From Desulfobacula sp964636495 (lineage in GTDB: Bacteria; Desulfobacterota; Desulfobacteria; Desulfobacterales; Desulfobacteraceae): DNA of 64,000 nucleotides. The translations under genes were made by a program, and so were the position numbers. How positions within the stretch are numbered: the first letter of the stretch is position 1; every line of letters begins with the position of its first letter. The notes beneath the pieces were generated by a model that was not told where the DNA came from, ran no database searches, and worked only from the letters and a program-made list of their open reading frames with translations. Positions 17,272 to 26,039 of this stretch are shown here, piece by piece. Location of the stretch: NCBI GenBank assembly GCA_964636495.1, contig CAZWSL010000014.1, positions 6,194-70,193 of the forward strand. The letters are read 5' to 3'.

Positions 17272-19539
17272 TTAAAGGTTCTCTTTCATACCACGAAGAA
17301 TTTTTTCCGGTGTTATGCCCAGCTCTGTAAGACGTACTCCTGTTGCATTACATATGGCATTTGAAACAGCAGACGCGACATTGACCATGCTGCCCTCCCC
17401 TATCCCTTTAGCTCCAAATGGTCCTGTGGGTTCATTTGATTCAACTATAATGGTTTCAATCTCCGGAACATCACACGATCTTAAGAGACGATAATCTGTA
17501 AAATTTGGATTTAAAATATATCCTTTTTCCACCTGAAGACCTTCTGTCAGGGCAAATCCAATTCCCATCACACCTCCTCCTGCAATCTGTCCTCTAACCA
17601 TTTCAGGGTTGATCGCCTTTCCCACATCATAGGCACTTGTCAGTTTAATAACCTTGACCCCGCCGGTCTGCACATTTACTTCCACCTCGGCAAAAACAGC
17701 ACCATAATAACCAGGCATGGCAGGAGCAATACCACTTGCAGTTCCAATAACCTGTTCACAGATATCCATCTCCTGAATCTGAATTTTCTGCATAAGCTCT
17801 CTGATGGAAATATGGTTAACAGGATCTGCTTTTTCAAAGATAACACCATCTCTAACTGTGAGCTTGGCCTTTTCAACCCCAAGATATCTTTGGGAATGCG
17901 CCAGCATTTTATTGCGGGCATCCATTGCTGCATTGCGGACAGACAGGCCGCCGCAATAAGCCTGACGACTTCCATGGGTTCCGCAATCAAGTGGGGTAAT
18001 GTCTGTATCTGTGTCTGAAACAGATATTTTATCAAACTCGATCCCTAAAATTTCCGAGGCAACCTGGGCTAACACGGTACGGCTCCCCTGTCCTTCATCT
18101 GCGGCTGCAGTCTGAAGATTGGCAGTCCCGTCGGAATTGATGATAATTGCAGCAGATCCGGGATCGGGAAGTGCCCTTGCAGCACCTGTACCGTGCAGCA
18201 TAATTGAAAGGCCTATTCCTTTTCTGATACAGCCTGTTCCGGGTGATCTCAATCGTTTCTCTTTCCAGCCGCAGGATCGGGCACCTCTCCTGAGGCAATC
18301 TTCCAGCCCGTTGCTTAGAATCCGCTCTTTAAGTACAGGATCTATTTCTCCCTCACCCCTGTAATTTTTAAGTCTGATGGTTACAGGATCCATACCGAGT
18401 TTCAGGGCAATTATATCAATCTGTGACTCCTGTGCAAAATTCATCTGTGGATTCCCATACCCTCTGAGTGCACCGCAGGGTGATTTATTCGTATAAACAG
18501 CTGTACCTGAAAAAGCATAATTCGGTATGTTATACAATCCAATACCGGTAGACATGCAGTCAGCGATCACACCTATATAATGCGTCCCATACCCCCCTGC
18601 ATCTGAAAGGATTTCAACTTCATTTGCAGTAATCACACCCTCAGCGGTTGCGCCTGTTTTCATTCGGATAGTCATGGGATGACGTGATTCAGTTGCCAGA
18701 AAATCTTCTTCCCTGGTAAAAGACATTTTTACAGGCTGCAAAGCTTGTCGTGACAGGTAACTGCACATCACTTCAAGTCCGTGTATAAGTCCGCATCTCC
18801 CACCAAAAGCGCCTCCGGTATACGGTTTTATAACCCGGACCTTATTAAGGGACAGATCCAGTGCCTTTGCAAGATAATGCTGGCTCCAGTGGGGAAGCTG
18901 GGTCGAAGAGTAAACCGTCAGTTTACCACTGGATTGAAAATTTGCCACACATGTTCCAATGGGTTCCAGGCTGGCGTGTTTCTGTTTGGAAGTTTGATAG
19001 GTATTTTCTACAATAATATCTGCCTCTTCAAACCCTCTCCAGGGGTTTCCAAACTCTTTTTTGACCTTAAAGGCAATATTACCGTTTCTGTGTATATTGA
19101 CTTTGTTCTCTGTTAAAGCTTCTTGCGGATCATATATTGCTTTTAACGGTTCATATTCAACCGTTACAAGAGAGAGTGCCTGATTAAGAATTTCACGGCT
19201 GGTTGCTGCAATCGCCAGAACCGGATCTCCTATGAACCTGACAATATTGTCATACAGAAACATCTGCTCTCTCTTTTTCTCAGTTCTCAAAAAAAACCAG
19301 TACTGCACTACTTTTGGCACATCAAAAACAGTTGTAACAGCTTTCACTCCTGGTAATTTTTCAGCTGCTGACACATTGATGCTTACTACCCTGGCATGGG
19401 CATGCGGACTGCGAAGCAAACCTGCATAGAGCATATTTTCAAATTTGAGATCAGTGGCATATTTAGCAGCACCTGTAACTTTGTCAATACCATCGACTCT
19501 CTGGAAAGATTTTCCCACAGTTGTATAGCCATCATTCAT
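17272..19539 (-). CDS. Molybdenum hydroxylase, large (molybdopterin-binding) subunit
   Basis: Large subunit of a xanthine dehydrogenase-family enzyme holding the molybdopterin cytosine dinucleotide cofactor. 755 residues. The N-terminal domain (about 15-125, DGIDKVTGAAKYATD) is followed by the Mo-binding domains with TGGAFGGRCG, GALRGYGNPQMNFAQE, DEGQGSRTVLAQVASE and FGAKGIGEGSMVN containing the active-site Glu. The substrate cannot be told; candidates are purines, aldehydes or N-heterocycles. It overlaps the 2Fe-2S subunit gene by eight bases. Confidence 0.9.
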   Translation of the reverse strand: MNDGYTTVGKSFQRVDGIDKVTGAAKYATDLKFENMLYAGLLRSPHAHARVVSINVSAAEKLPGVKAVTTVFDVPKVVQYWFFLRTEKKREQMFLYDNIVRFIGDPVLAIAATSREILNQALSLVTVEYEPLKAIYDPQEALTENKVNIHRNGNIAFKVKKEFGNPWRGFEEADIIVENTYQTSKQKHASLEPIGTCVANFQSSGKLTVYSSTQLPHWSQHYLAKALDLSLNKVRVIKPYTGGAFGGRCGLIHGLEVMCSYLSRQALQPVKMSFTREEDFLATESRHPMTIRMKTGATAEGVITANEVEILSDAGGYGTHYIGVIADCMSTGIGLYNIPNYAFSGTAVYTNKSPCGALRGYGNPQMNFAQESQIDIIALKLGMDPVTIRLKNYRGEGEIDPVLKERILSNGLEDCLRRGARSCGWKEKRLRSPGTGCIRKGIGLSIMLHGTGAARALPDPGSAAIIINSDGTANLQTAAADEGQGSRTVLAQVASEILGIEFDKISVSDTDTDITPLDCGTHGSRQAYCGGLSVRNAAMDARNKMLAHSQRYLGVEKAKLTVRDGVIFEKADPVNHISIRELMQKIQIQEMDICEQVIGTASGIAPAMPGYYGAVFAEVEVNVQTGGVKVIKLTSAYDVGKAINPEMVRGQIAGGGVMGIGFALTEGLQVEKGYILNPNFTDYRLLRSCDVPEIETIIVESNEPTGPFGAKGIGEGSMVNVASAVSNAICNATGVRLTELGITPEKILRGMKENL

Positions 19540-20017
19540 CAGCTTTACCCTTTATTTCCACTGCAGCCTTTAGAACTGCTTTTACAGGCTTTTCATAGCC
19601 TGTACATCTGCACAGGTTGTTGGAAAGAGATTGTTTTACCGCTGCTTCATCGGGATCAGGATTCTGCTGTATCAGTGCATGACCGGCCATGATCATGCCA
19701 GGTGTGCAATACCCGCACTGGACAGCTGATTCACTTAAGAAAGCTCTCTGCAGAGGGTGGAGATCAAGACCGTTCTGAAGTCCTTCAATAGTCAGAATCT
19801 GAGCGCCATCCACCTGAACCGAAAGCAGCAGGCAGGCAAGGAACGCCTTACCATTGAGATTTACTGTACAGGCACCGCATTCTCCCTCTCCACAACCCTC
19901 TTTTGTCCCTGTAAGCCCGCACTGTTCCCTTAGCGTGTCTATCAGCCTGTCATGGAGAGAAACAGCTAATTCATGCCACTCCCCGTTGATATTCACTTTT
20001 ATAATTTTTTTTCTCAT
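19532..20017 (-). CDS. Molybdenum hydroxylase, 2Fe-2S subunit
   Basis: Small electron-transfer subunit with two 2Fe-2S clusters. The plant-type ferredoxin domain shows CGLTGTKEGCGEGECGACTV, with the distal Cys in LACLL, and the all-helical domain shows QCGYCTPGMIMAG and NLCRCTGYEKPV. 161 residues. It lies between the FAD and Mo subunit genes and overlaps both by a few bases, so the three are made together. Confidence 0.95.
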   Translation of the reverse strand: MRKKIIKVNINGEWHELAVSLHDRLIDTLREQCGLTGTKEGCGEGECGACTVNLNGKAFLACLLLSVQVDGAQILTIEGLQNGLDLHPLQRAFLSESAVQCGYCTPGMIMAGHALIQQNPDPDEAAVKQSLSNNLCRCTGYEKPVKAVLKAAVEIKGKADE

Positions 20018-20898
20018 CTCCTGCTCCTTTGCAGGCTTTTTTCAAGAGAATTCCTTACCAGTACGCTTACCATTTCTCTCCGATATTCTGCTGTTGCACG
20101 GCTGTCATTTATGGGTGCAGTTTCACCTGCTGCTGTAACTGCAGCTTTTTCAATCCATTTTTCATTGAGGTCCCGGCCTGAAAGTACAGCAGCAGATTTT
20201 CCTGCCAGAAAAGGAGTCGGACCCACTGCTCCCAGAGCAATCACGGCATTCATACAGTTATTTCCATTTAATGAAAGGGATGTTGCCACATTGACAATCG
20301 CCATATCAACATCGGTCTGATGGCGTCTCAGTTTAATAAAAGAGGTACCGCTGTTTTCCCCGGGCAGGGGAATGATGATTTCCTTCAGGATCTCATCCGG
20401 CAGAAGTATGGTACAACCCGGACCCTTAAAAAAAGAGTCCGCCGTGACACTGTACTCTCTTTTTACCCCTTTGATAACTAAAGATGCAGAGAGTGCCAGT
20501 AATGGCAATGCAAGATCTGCACATGGTGAAGCATTACAGAGATTCCCTCCAATGGTGGCCTGGTTTCTTATGGTATGTGTCGAGTGGGCCAGAGCAGCTT
20601 CTATCAGTGCCTGATACGGATTTGAGTTAAACAGGACCTCTGTTGCAATAGTGTTGATATCTGTTGCTGCTCCTATACGGATATCATTTTTGCTTTTTTT
20701 GATGTAATTCAGCCCCACCTCTGAAATATCGATCAGGTTTTTAATGTTACCAAACTTTACTGTGCCCTGCCTCCTGGGCAGTATATCAGTTCCACCTGCA
20801 ATCACTCTGGCTGAATTGCCTGATTTTGACAGCAGTTCAACTGCCTGCTGCATATTTTCAGGTTTACTGTAGGTTTTTAAATCATATTGATGAGGCAT
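20014..20898 (-). CDS. Molybdenum hydroxylase, FAD-binding subunit
   Basis: FAD subunit of the three-part hydroxylase; 294 residues. Seen are the FAD-binding loops ARVIAGGTDILP and TIGGNLCNASPCADLALPL, and the C-terminal CO-dehydrogenase-flavoprotein domain (TSFIKLRRHQTDVDMAIVNVA). It lacks the extra 4Fe-4S loop typical of 4-hydroxybenzoyl-CoA reductase, arguing against that enzyme. First gene of the FAD / Fe-S / Mo operon. Confidence 0.93.
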   Translation of the reverse strand: MPHQYDLKTYSKPENMQQAVELLSKSGNSARVIAGGTDILPRRQGTVKFGNIKNLIDISEVGLNYIKKSKNDIRIGAATDINTIATEVLFNSNPYQALIEAALAHSTHTIRNQATIGGNLCNASPCADLALPLLALSASLVIKGVKREYSVTADSFFKGPGCTILLPDEILKEIIIPLPGENSGTSFIKLRRHQTDVDMAIVNVATSLSLNGNNCMNAVIALGAVGPTPFLAGKSAAVLSGRDLNEKWIEKAAVTAAGETAPINDSRATAEYRREMVSVLVRNSLEKSLQRSRR

Positions 20899-20947
20899 AA
20901 TTCTGTCTCCATCACAGTATCATAATCTGTCAGTCAATCCGGACATT

Positions 20948-21151
20948 TCACGTGTTGATTCTGCTTTCAACTTTAAGTGCCAATCCTGTCAACTGGCATT
21001 TAAAGGGAAAACCCTGCCAGGCAATATCAGATTGAGCAGCCCTGAGCATATTGCTCCACCCGAAACACCCTCTGCATTGCTGATACGATTTTAAACAAAA
21101 AGGCTGGCTGCCTTTTTGGATGACCACGGTATGAATTTTTAATCTGGGCAT
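20948..21151 (-). CDS. Possible small cysteine-containing protein
   Basis: A 67-codon frame from ATG at 21151, ending 50 bp before the molybdenum-hydroxylase operon. It holds FCLKSYQQCRGCFGW, a Cys arrangement that could bind metal, and a positively charged tail. The ribosome-binding site is weak (AGGATCA some ten bases upstream). I do not recognise it, and it could be a chance frame. The rest of the 20899-21212 gap shows only a GGAGCTGCAGTTCC near-palindrome followed by an AT-rich run. Confidence 0.3.
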   Translation of the reverse strand: MPRLKIHTVVIQKGSQPFCLKSYQQCRGCFGWSNMLRAAQSDIAWQGFPFKCQLTGLALKVESRINT

Positions 21152-21212
21152 ATTCTTTATTGATCCTGCTTCAGCTGTAAAAAAGAGTATATGGAACTGC
21201 AGCTCCCCTTAA

Positions 21213-22673
21213 TTATTTTTGGTTTTCAAGTGCTTTTTTAAGTAGATCTCCCATCGTGCCGAAAGATTTGGATTTTTTACTGTCTGCAAACGTTTTCCAG
21301 TTATCTCCCTCTTTCTGATCAGGAGATGCAAGTGTTATTCTTCTCTTATCTTCATCAACAGCCTGGATCATCACAAGCACAGAATCTCCTGTTTTCAGTT
21401 TTTCAAATTCTGAAGGATTTTCTGCCTGCCGGATATTGGAGACCGGCATCAGGCCGGTCACTCCTGGTTCAAGATTAATGAACAGACCGAATTTTTCTTT
21501 TTTTTCAAGAAATCCTTCCACAACTGAATTTATCTCATACTTGGCTGCAACTCCTGTCCATGGATCACCTAAAGCATCTTTAATGCTCAGGGAAATTCTT
21601 CTGTTCTCCATATCAATTGATTTAATGACCACCTGGACCACATCATTTTTCTGGACAACATCTTCTGGTTTTAACACTCTTTTTGTATGACTCATTTCAC
21701 TTATATGAACAAGGCCGTCCACACCAGGAGCTATCTCAACAAATGCACCAAAAGAAGTCAGTCTTATCACCTTGCCGGTGACCTGATCTCCTGCATTCAG
21801 GCTATTTTCAATGCTTTCCCACGGATTGGATGATATCTGTTTTATAGAGAGGGAAATTTTAAAGCTGCCTGACTTTTCTGCCGGTTCAATTTTCATGATT
21901 TTCACTGTCACACTGTCACCCTGTTGAATCACCTCTTCAGGTTTTTCCAGGTGGGACCATGACAGTTCTGAAATATGTACCATTCCCTCAACTCCAGGAG
22001 TCAACTCTATAAATACGCCATAGGACATTAATTTTGTTACAACACCCTGAACAACATCCCCCTCTTTAACTTTTTCAAAAAACTGTTTCTGCTGTTCTTT
22101 TATCTCTTCATTGAGCAGTTCCCGCCTTGATACAACAATATTCCTCCCACTCTCTTCAAATCTTGTAATCAGAAAATGATAGCTGTCTCCCACATAATCT
22201 TCCTGAATTTCAACATATTTCACATCCATCTGGCTTACCGGACAAAAAGCCCTTTTTCCTAAAATGTCAACACTGAAACCACCTTTTATCACTCCTGTCA
22301 CCCTGCCTTCAACAGGAGTTCTGTTCCTGCAGGCCTCTTCAAGCATATTGGATTTCCCGGCCCCGGAAAGCGCTTTGGACAGAATGATTTCACTCTCACT
22401 TGATGAAACAACATATAGTTTTATCTTATCACCCACTTTAAATAAAAATTCACCGTTTTCATCAAGCAGTTCTGATTTTTCAACAACACCATCACTTTTT
22501 GTTCCTGTATCAACATATATCCTTGCACTGCCGATGGAGATAATCTCTCCTTCAACCCTATCTCCATCTTTCAGCTCCCGTCCCACATTGGAATCATAAG
22601 ACTCAAACAATTCGGCAAAACTGATATCTTCTCCATCATCAAATTCATTATTGTTATCCATGGAATCTGTCAT
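21213..22673 (-). CDS. S1 RNA-binding repeat protein (ribosomal protein S1-like)
   Basis: 486-residue protein made of five S1/OB-fold repeats at roughly 33-105, 118-186, 205-276, 290-362 and 378-450. Repeats three and four are the best kept (SYGVFIELTPGVEGMVHISELSW and SFGAFVEIAPGVDGLVHISEMS). It is shorter than the six-repeat S1 of enterobacteria but similar to S1-like proteins of Desulfobacterota. Likely role is mRNA binding in translation or RNA stability. The N-terminus is acidic. The gene stands alone. Confidence 0.85.
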   Translation of the reverse strand: MTDSMDNNNEFDDGEDISFAELFESYDSNVGRELKDGDRVEGEIISIGSARIYVDTGTKSDGVVEKSELLDENGEFLFKVGDKIKLYVVSSSESEIILSKALSGAGKSNMLEEACRNRTPVEGRVTGVIKGGFSVDILGKRAFCPVSQMDVKYVEIQEDYVGDSYHFLITRFEESGRNIVVSRRELLNEEIKEQQKQFFEKVKEGDVVQGVVTKLMSYGVFIELTPGVEGMVHISELSWSHLEKPEEVIQQGDSVTVKIMKIEPAEKSGSFKISLSIKQISSNPWESIENSLNAGDQVTGKVIRLTSFGAFVEIAPGVDGLVHISEMSHTKRVLKPEDVVQKNDVVQVVIKSIDMENRRISLSIKDALGDPWTGVAAKYEINSVVEGFLEKKEKFGLFINLEPGVTGLMPVSNIRQAENPSEFEKLKTGDSVLVMIQAVDEDKRRITLASPDQKEGDNWKTFADSKKSKSFGTMGDLLKKALENQK

Positions 22674-23076
22674 CTGTATTCTCCAAAAATTTTTTATTTA
22701 TGAGCCTGTATTAACCGAAACCTGCAAAAGTGTAAAGCTAAATATGAGTATAACATTCAATCTTCATCACATAAACACCTTCAGGATAACGATTCAGTAA
22801 AGTTTAAATTGAACTGCACATCTATAATCATCTGAAATCAGCTATATCTGTAACACTACAGTTTTATACGGATATTAAATGTGACAAAATCTGCTAAAAT
22901 TATTGACAGTTTCAGGTTTGAAGATGTAATTACTCAGATAAAAATCAGACAGACCATTTGAAATTTTAATTTAAATGCAGCCAGAACCGGTTTTTGAAAC
23001 TAAAAAGTAAAAATCCATACAATATCTGAATATATTTAGAGCAGATATTCTCATCACAAAGTAGGGAGAATTTAAA
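22674..23076. other. Intergenic region with possible plus-strand promoter
   Basis: AT-rich gap between the S1-repeat gene and the exporter gene. On the plus strand TTGACA at 22903-22908 and TGTAAT at 22925-22930 are 16 bp apart, a weak sigma70-like promoter about 150 bp before the exporter. No open frame or repeat of note otherwise. Confidence 0.35.
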
Positions 23077-23949
23077 ATAAACGTTAATCGCCTCGGTTTT
23101 GCTTTAGTCCTCACTTCTGCAGTTGTCTGGAGTTTTGGAGGAGCGATCAAACCCTTTATTTCAGCTGAAGACAGCTGGACAATTGTCTTCTGGCGTTCTC
23201 TCTGGGCTGCTCTTTTTCTACTGATGTTTATGCTTGTTAAAAAAGGCTACCGCGGTACTTTTCAACTCTTTTCAAATATGGGACTGCCAGGAGTTTGTGT
23301 TGCCGGCTGCTTTGCCACAGCATCCTCGTGTTTCATTATAGCACTGGACCATACAACTGTGGCCAATATTATGCTTATGCAGGCAGGTGTCCCGTTGATT
23401 GCTGCCTTAATCGTCTGGATAGTATATCGTGAACAGGTGGAGACCCCGACCTGGATTGCCATCGCTTTTGTTATTACAGGTGTGGCAGTCATGGTATCTG
23501 ATTCTTTTACCGGCACAGTTTCTCCCATAGGTGACACGTTGTCAATGCTGATCGCATTTGCTTTTGCCTGTGCCACTGTAATTACCAGAAAATATTCACA
23601 TGTGAGAATGATTCCGGCAGTCTGCCTTGGTACGGTAGCAGCAGTCTGTGTATCCGGGTTTCTGGCCACTACTTTAATTGTAACACTGCCTGATATGGGA
23701 ATCCTGATGGGGTTTGGATGTTTGAATTTTGGTCTTGGCCTTGCACTTTTTGCCACTGGAGCACGGCTCATTCCTTCAACCCTTGCCGCTCTTTTAGGAA
23801 CTGTTGAAACAATGCTGGGACCCGTGTGGATGTGGATAATTCATAATGAAGTCCCTGCAATGAGGACATTAACAGGCGGATTGATCATTTTCACTGCACT
23901 GCTCAGCCACATAAGCTGGAATATATACCGTCAAAAAGATATTGCCTGA
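23077..23949 (+). CDS. DMT-superfamily transporter (EamA family), non-canonical start
   Basis: Integral membrane exporter with two EamA repeats and about ten TM helices. The conventional start at 23224 would cut the first helix and a half. Upstream and in frame are residues NRLGFALVLTSAVVWSFGGA, the usual EamA N-terminus, preceded by GGGAG eight bases before an ATA codon (23077). No ATG, GTG or TTG exists between the in-frame stop at 23062 and 23224 that would include this helix. So the gene either begins at AUA or has lost an ATG by one base change. Substrate unknown. Confidence 0.75.
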   Translation: MNVNRLGFALVLTSAVVWSFGGAIKPFISAEDSWTIVFWRSLWAALFLLMFMLVKKGYRGTFQLFSNMGLPGVCVAGCFATASSCFIIALDHTTVANIMLMQAGVPLIAALIVWIVYREQVETPTWIAIAFVITGVAVMVSDSFTGTVSPIGDTLSMLIAFAFACATVITRKYSHVRMIPAVCLGTVAAVCVSGFLATTLIVTLPDMGILMGFGCLNFGLGLALFATGARLIPSTLAALLGTVETMLGPVWMWIIHNEVPAMRTLTGGLIIFTALLSHISWNIYRQKDIA

Positions 23950-24089
23950 GCGCTTTCTGATCAATACTGAAGGTTTAAATTAAAAAAGAGATACCTTTAT
24001 CACAATCCTGTAACTTCTTCCATTACCTTCTGTGCATCAACAACATCTGCAGCCCGGCTGACACAGGCTTTATCAGGGATTATCACAGC

Positions 24090-24929
24090 TTAAGCAGTGT
24101 TGAATTTTTTATCAACAAACGCTTTTGCTTTTTCATGGTTCCCGTTTCTGACATCTGCTTTGGCAGTAGAGAACCTCACTGCAGACGCTTTATCTTTTTT
24201 TGAAATATAACACCACATCATTCCGGCAAGAGCACCCACTCCATCTGGATTCATATTGATGGCTCTGCTGAAGGATTGAGCAGCTTCATCATAATTTCTG
24301 TTTTTATACAAAGCCCACCCTTTAAGATCATTGATCAGATAAGAGTCTGGTGAATCTGAAACTGCTTTTTCAAACCAGCCAAGACTCAATTCTTCTCCTG
24401 TGATCATACCTTCATAGGTTGCATCAACTGCAGAACCAAGAAAATCAAGACCTTTTAAACTGATCTTTTCAGACCATACAGCTTTTTCAAACTGGCCTTC
24501 AGGCATATCCATGATATCGTCATTCACAAATGATAAAAACTGCTTGGAAAACCCGACAAGGAAATCTGATGGATCAATATGCAGTTCCCGGATATGTTCT
24601 CTATTCATATCAAAATCATTCACTTTAATTGAAACAGTCAGATGATCTTTGCATTCTCTGTATTTACCCGAAACCCAGAACCTGATTTTTTCTCTGTCGG
24701 CATGTTCTGCCATATTAAACCCAGGCCCCTCCCCACGGATGAAAGATCTTAACATTTCAATTTCCGGAAATAATTTTTTTATCCGCCATCCAAACCAGAA
24801 TTCAACAAATCCAGTATGTACAGCCAGAAGGTTTCCAAGTAAAAAATGAACACCAAGGCCGATTCCGCTAAACGACTGGCCTGTATCAGGCTGTAATGGA
24901 AGTACAATAATTTTAGGTCTGTTTTCCAC
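24090..24929 (-). CDS. TPR-repeat protein of unknown function
   Basis: 279 residues. The first two thirds start with RPKIIVLPLQPDTGQSFSG, similar to the AfsR/adenylate-cyclase-associated alpha-beta domain often preceding TPRs, and the last third (about 185-279) holds TPR-like helices (DLKGWALYKNRNYDEAAQSF, AINMNPDGVGALAGMMWCYI). No signal peptide. The start is a GTG after AAGGGGAAATCACT. It follows the phosphorylcholine-phosphatase-like gene by 65 bp and may be its operon partner. Function not recognised. Confidence 0.65.
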   Translation of the reverse strand: MENRPKIIVLPLQPDTGQSFSGIGLGVHFLLGNLLAVHTGFVEFWFGWRIKKLFPEIEMLRSFIRGEGPGFNMAEHADREKIRFWVSGKYRECKDHLTVSIKVNDFDMNREHIRELHIDPSDFLVGFSKQFLSFVNDDIMDMPEGQFEKAVWSEKISLKGLDFLGSAVDATYEGMITGEELSLGWFEKAVSDSPDSYLINDLKGWALYKNRNYDEAAQSFSRAINMNPDGVGALAGMMWCYISKKDKASAVRFSTAKADVRNGNHEKAKAFVDKKFNTA

Positions 24930-24994
24930 AGTGATTTCCCCTTTTTTTCTTTATGATAAATAAAGGCTTATGATGGGAAGCAAGTTTATCCCGT

Positions 24995-25990
24995 TCATTT
25001 AGATTTGATTTCCAGATCTTCGGGATGTATCATGATCCAGTTTTTATTCCCCGTCACCTCGAGTCCGAGTTCCCTCTCCTGGTCAGCACGGCTCCGGTAT
25101 ACTTCCTGAGTTATCTTCCATTCGTTTTCACTGTGGTTGACCCATAATTTTACACCTCCTTTACTGTAATCCGAGCAGAACAGCAGGAAATGGTCGCTGA
25201 GAGTATCTCCAGCCACCAGAATGGGATTTTTAACAGGATGGATATACTCTTTGAGCACAGCCAATTTACCCACATATTTAGGATCAGGGCTTAAAATATA
25301 CGGGGTGACTTCCATGGCATAATGATCCTTTTTAGAAAAAGTATCATCCCAGAAATGCCCCTCTTCAATCTGTTTACGGGCATACGTTACATTAAGTGTT
25401 TCCCGCTCTCTAAGGAGGCAGGAAACACCAATGACGTTTTCGGGTTTTACATTTAATCCGTATTTAGGATCTGAAACCACCATCCGGGTTAAATCTTCAA
25501 GAGCCGCAGTTATAATGTAAACATCAATTCCGTTATCATGCAGCGTATTGATCAGTTCCAGCTGGGCTGGAAAAATCTTAGGAGACTGGGGCAGATAATC
25601 AACCAGGAAGCCTCTTTCCCAGTATTTGTTAGGTATCACTTTACCGTTAAAAGAAAATAATTCATCCACATATTCTTTAAGCTGGGCAAGCGTTAACCCG
25701 GAAAATACCTGAGCGAACCAGGGATATCCGATCCTGTGGTCAATTTCATTAAGTCTGATTCCATAGGAAATCAATGTATCATCATCGTGAAATGGAATAA
25801 GACGCAGTGACGGGTCTATTGTATCTTTTGTCAGAACTCATTTATACTCCAGATAGGATAAAAGAGCCTCTTCCATATCCTGGTGCCAGATGGTTCTGTC
25901 CGCATCAAAGACCGCATATTCTCCATTGTGGGCATGCCGCTTTATCAATTTCTCAAGTATGGCTGCCTCTTTATCAGGCCAGTGCTTCAA
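24995..25990 (-). pseudogene. Phosphorylcholine phosphatase-like HAD hydrolase, interrupted by in-frame UGA
   Basis: Family role: removes phosphate from phosphocholine to release choline. Translating from a TTG at 25990 (six bases after AAGGAG) gives 331 residues in one frame, except that codon 51 is TGA (25840-25838). The HAD nucleophile motif FDADRTIW (Asp29, Asp31) lies before it; VLTKDTIDPSLRLIPF, ISAALEDLTRMV-type motif II, KPENVIGVS and the acidic motif LVAGDTLSDH come after. Family members read L-E-x-K-G-V-L-T here, so TGA replaces a glycine (GGA to TGA is one change). No signal peptide, unlike periplasmic PchP of Pseudomonas. Either a nonsense allele or a recoded codon. Starting at the ATG at 25774 would lose the nucleophile. 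Confidence 0.8.
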
Positions 25991-26039
25991 TATCTCTCCT
26001 TGAAGATTCTTTTTTTATTTTGGAGTCTTGATACACGCA

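Noticed and set aside
24008..24092. Open frame of about 28 codons continuing after the TAA of the TPR gene
   Set aside because: In frame by chance is possible, no start codon with ribosome-binding site, no family resemblance; read-through of TAA is unlikely.
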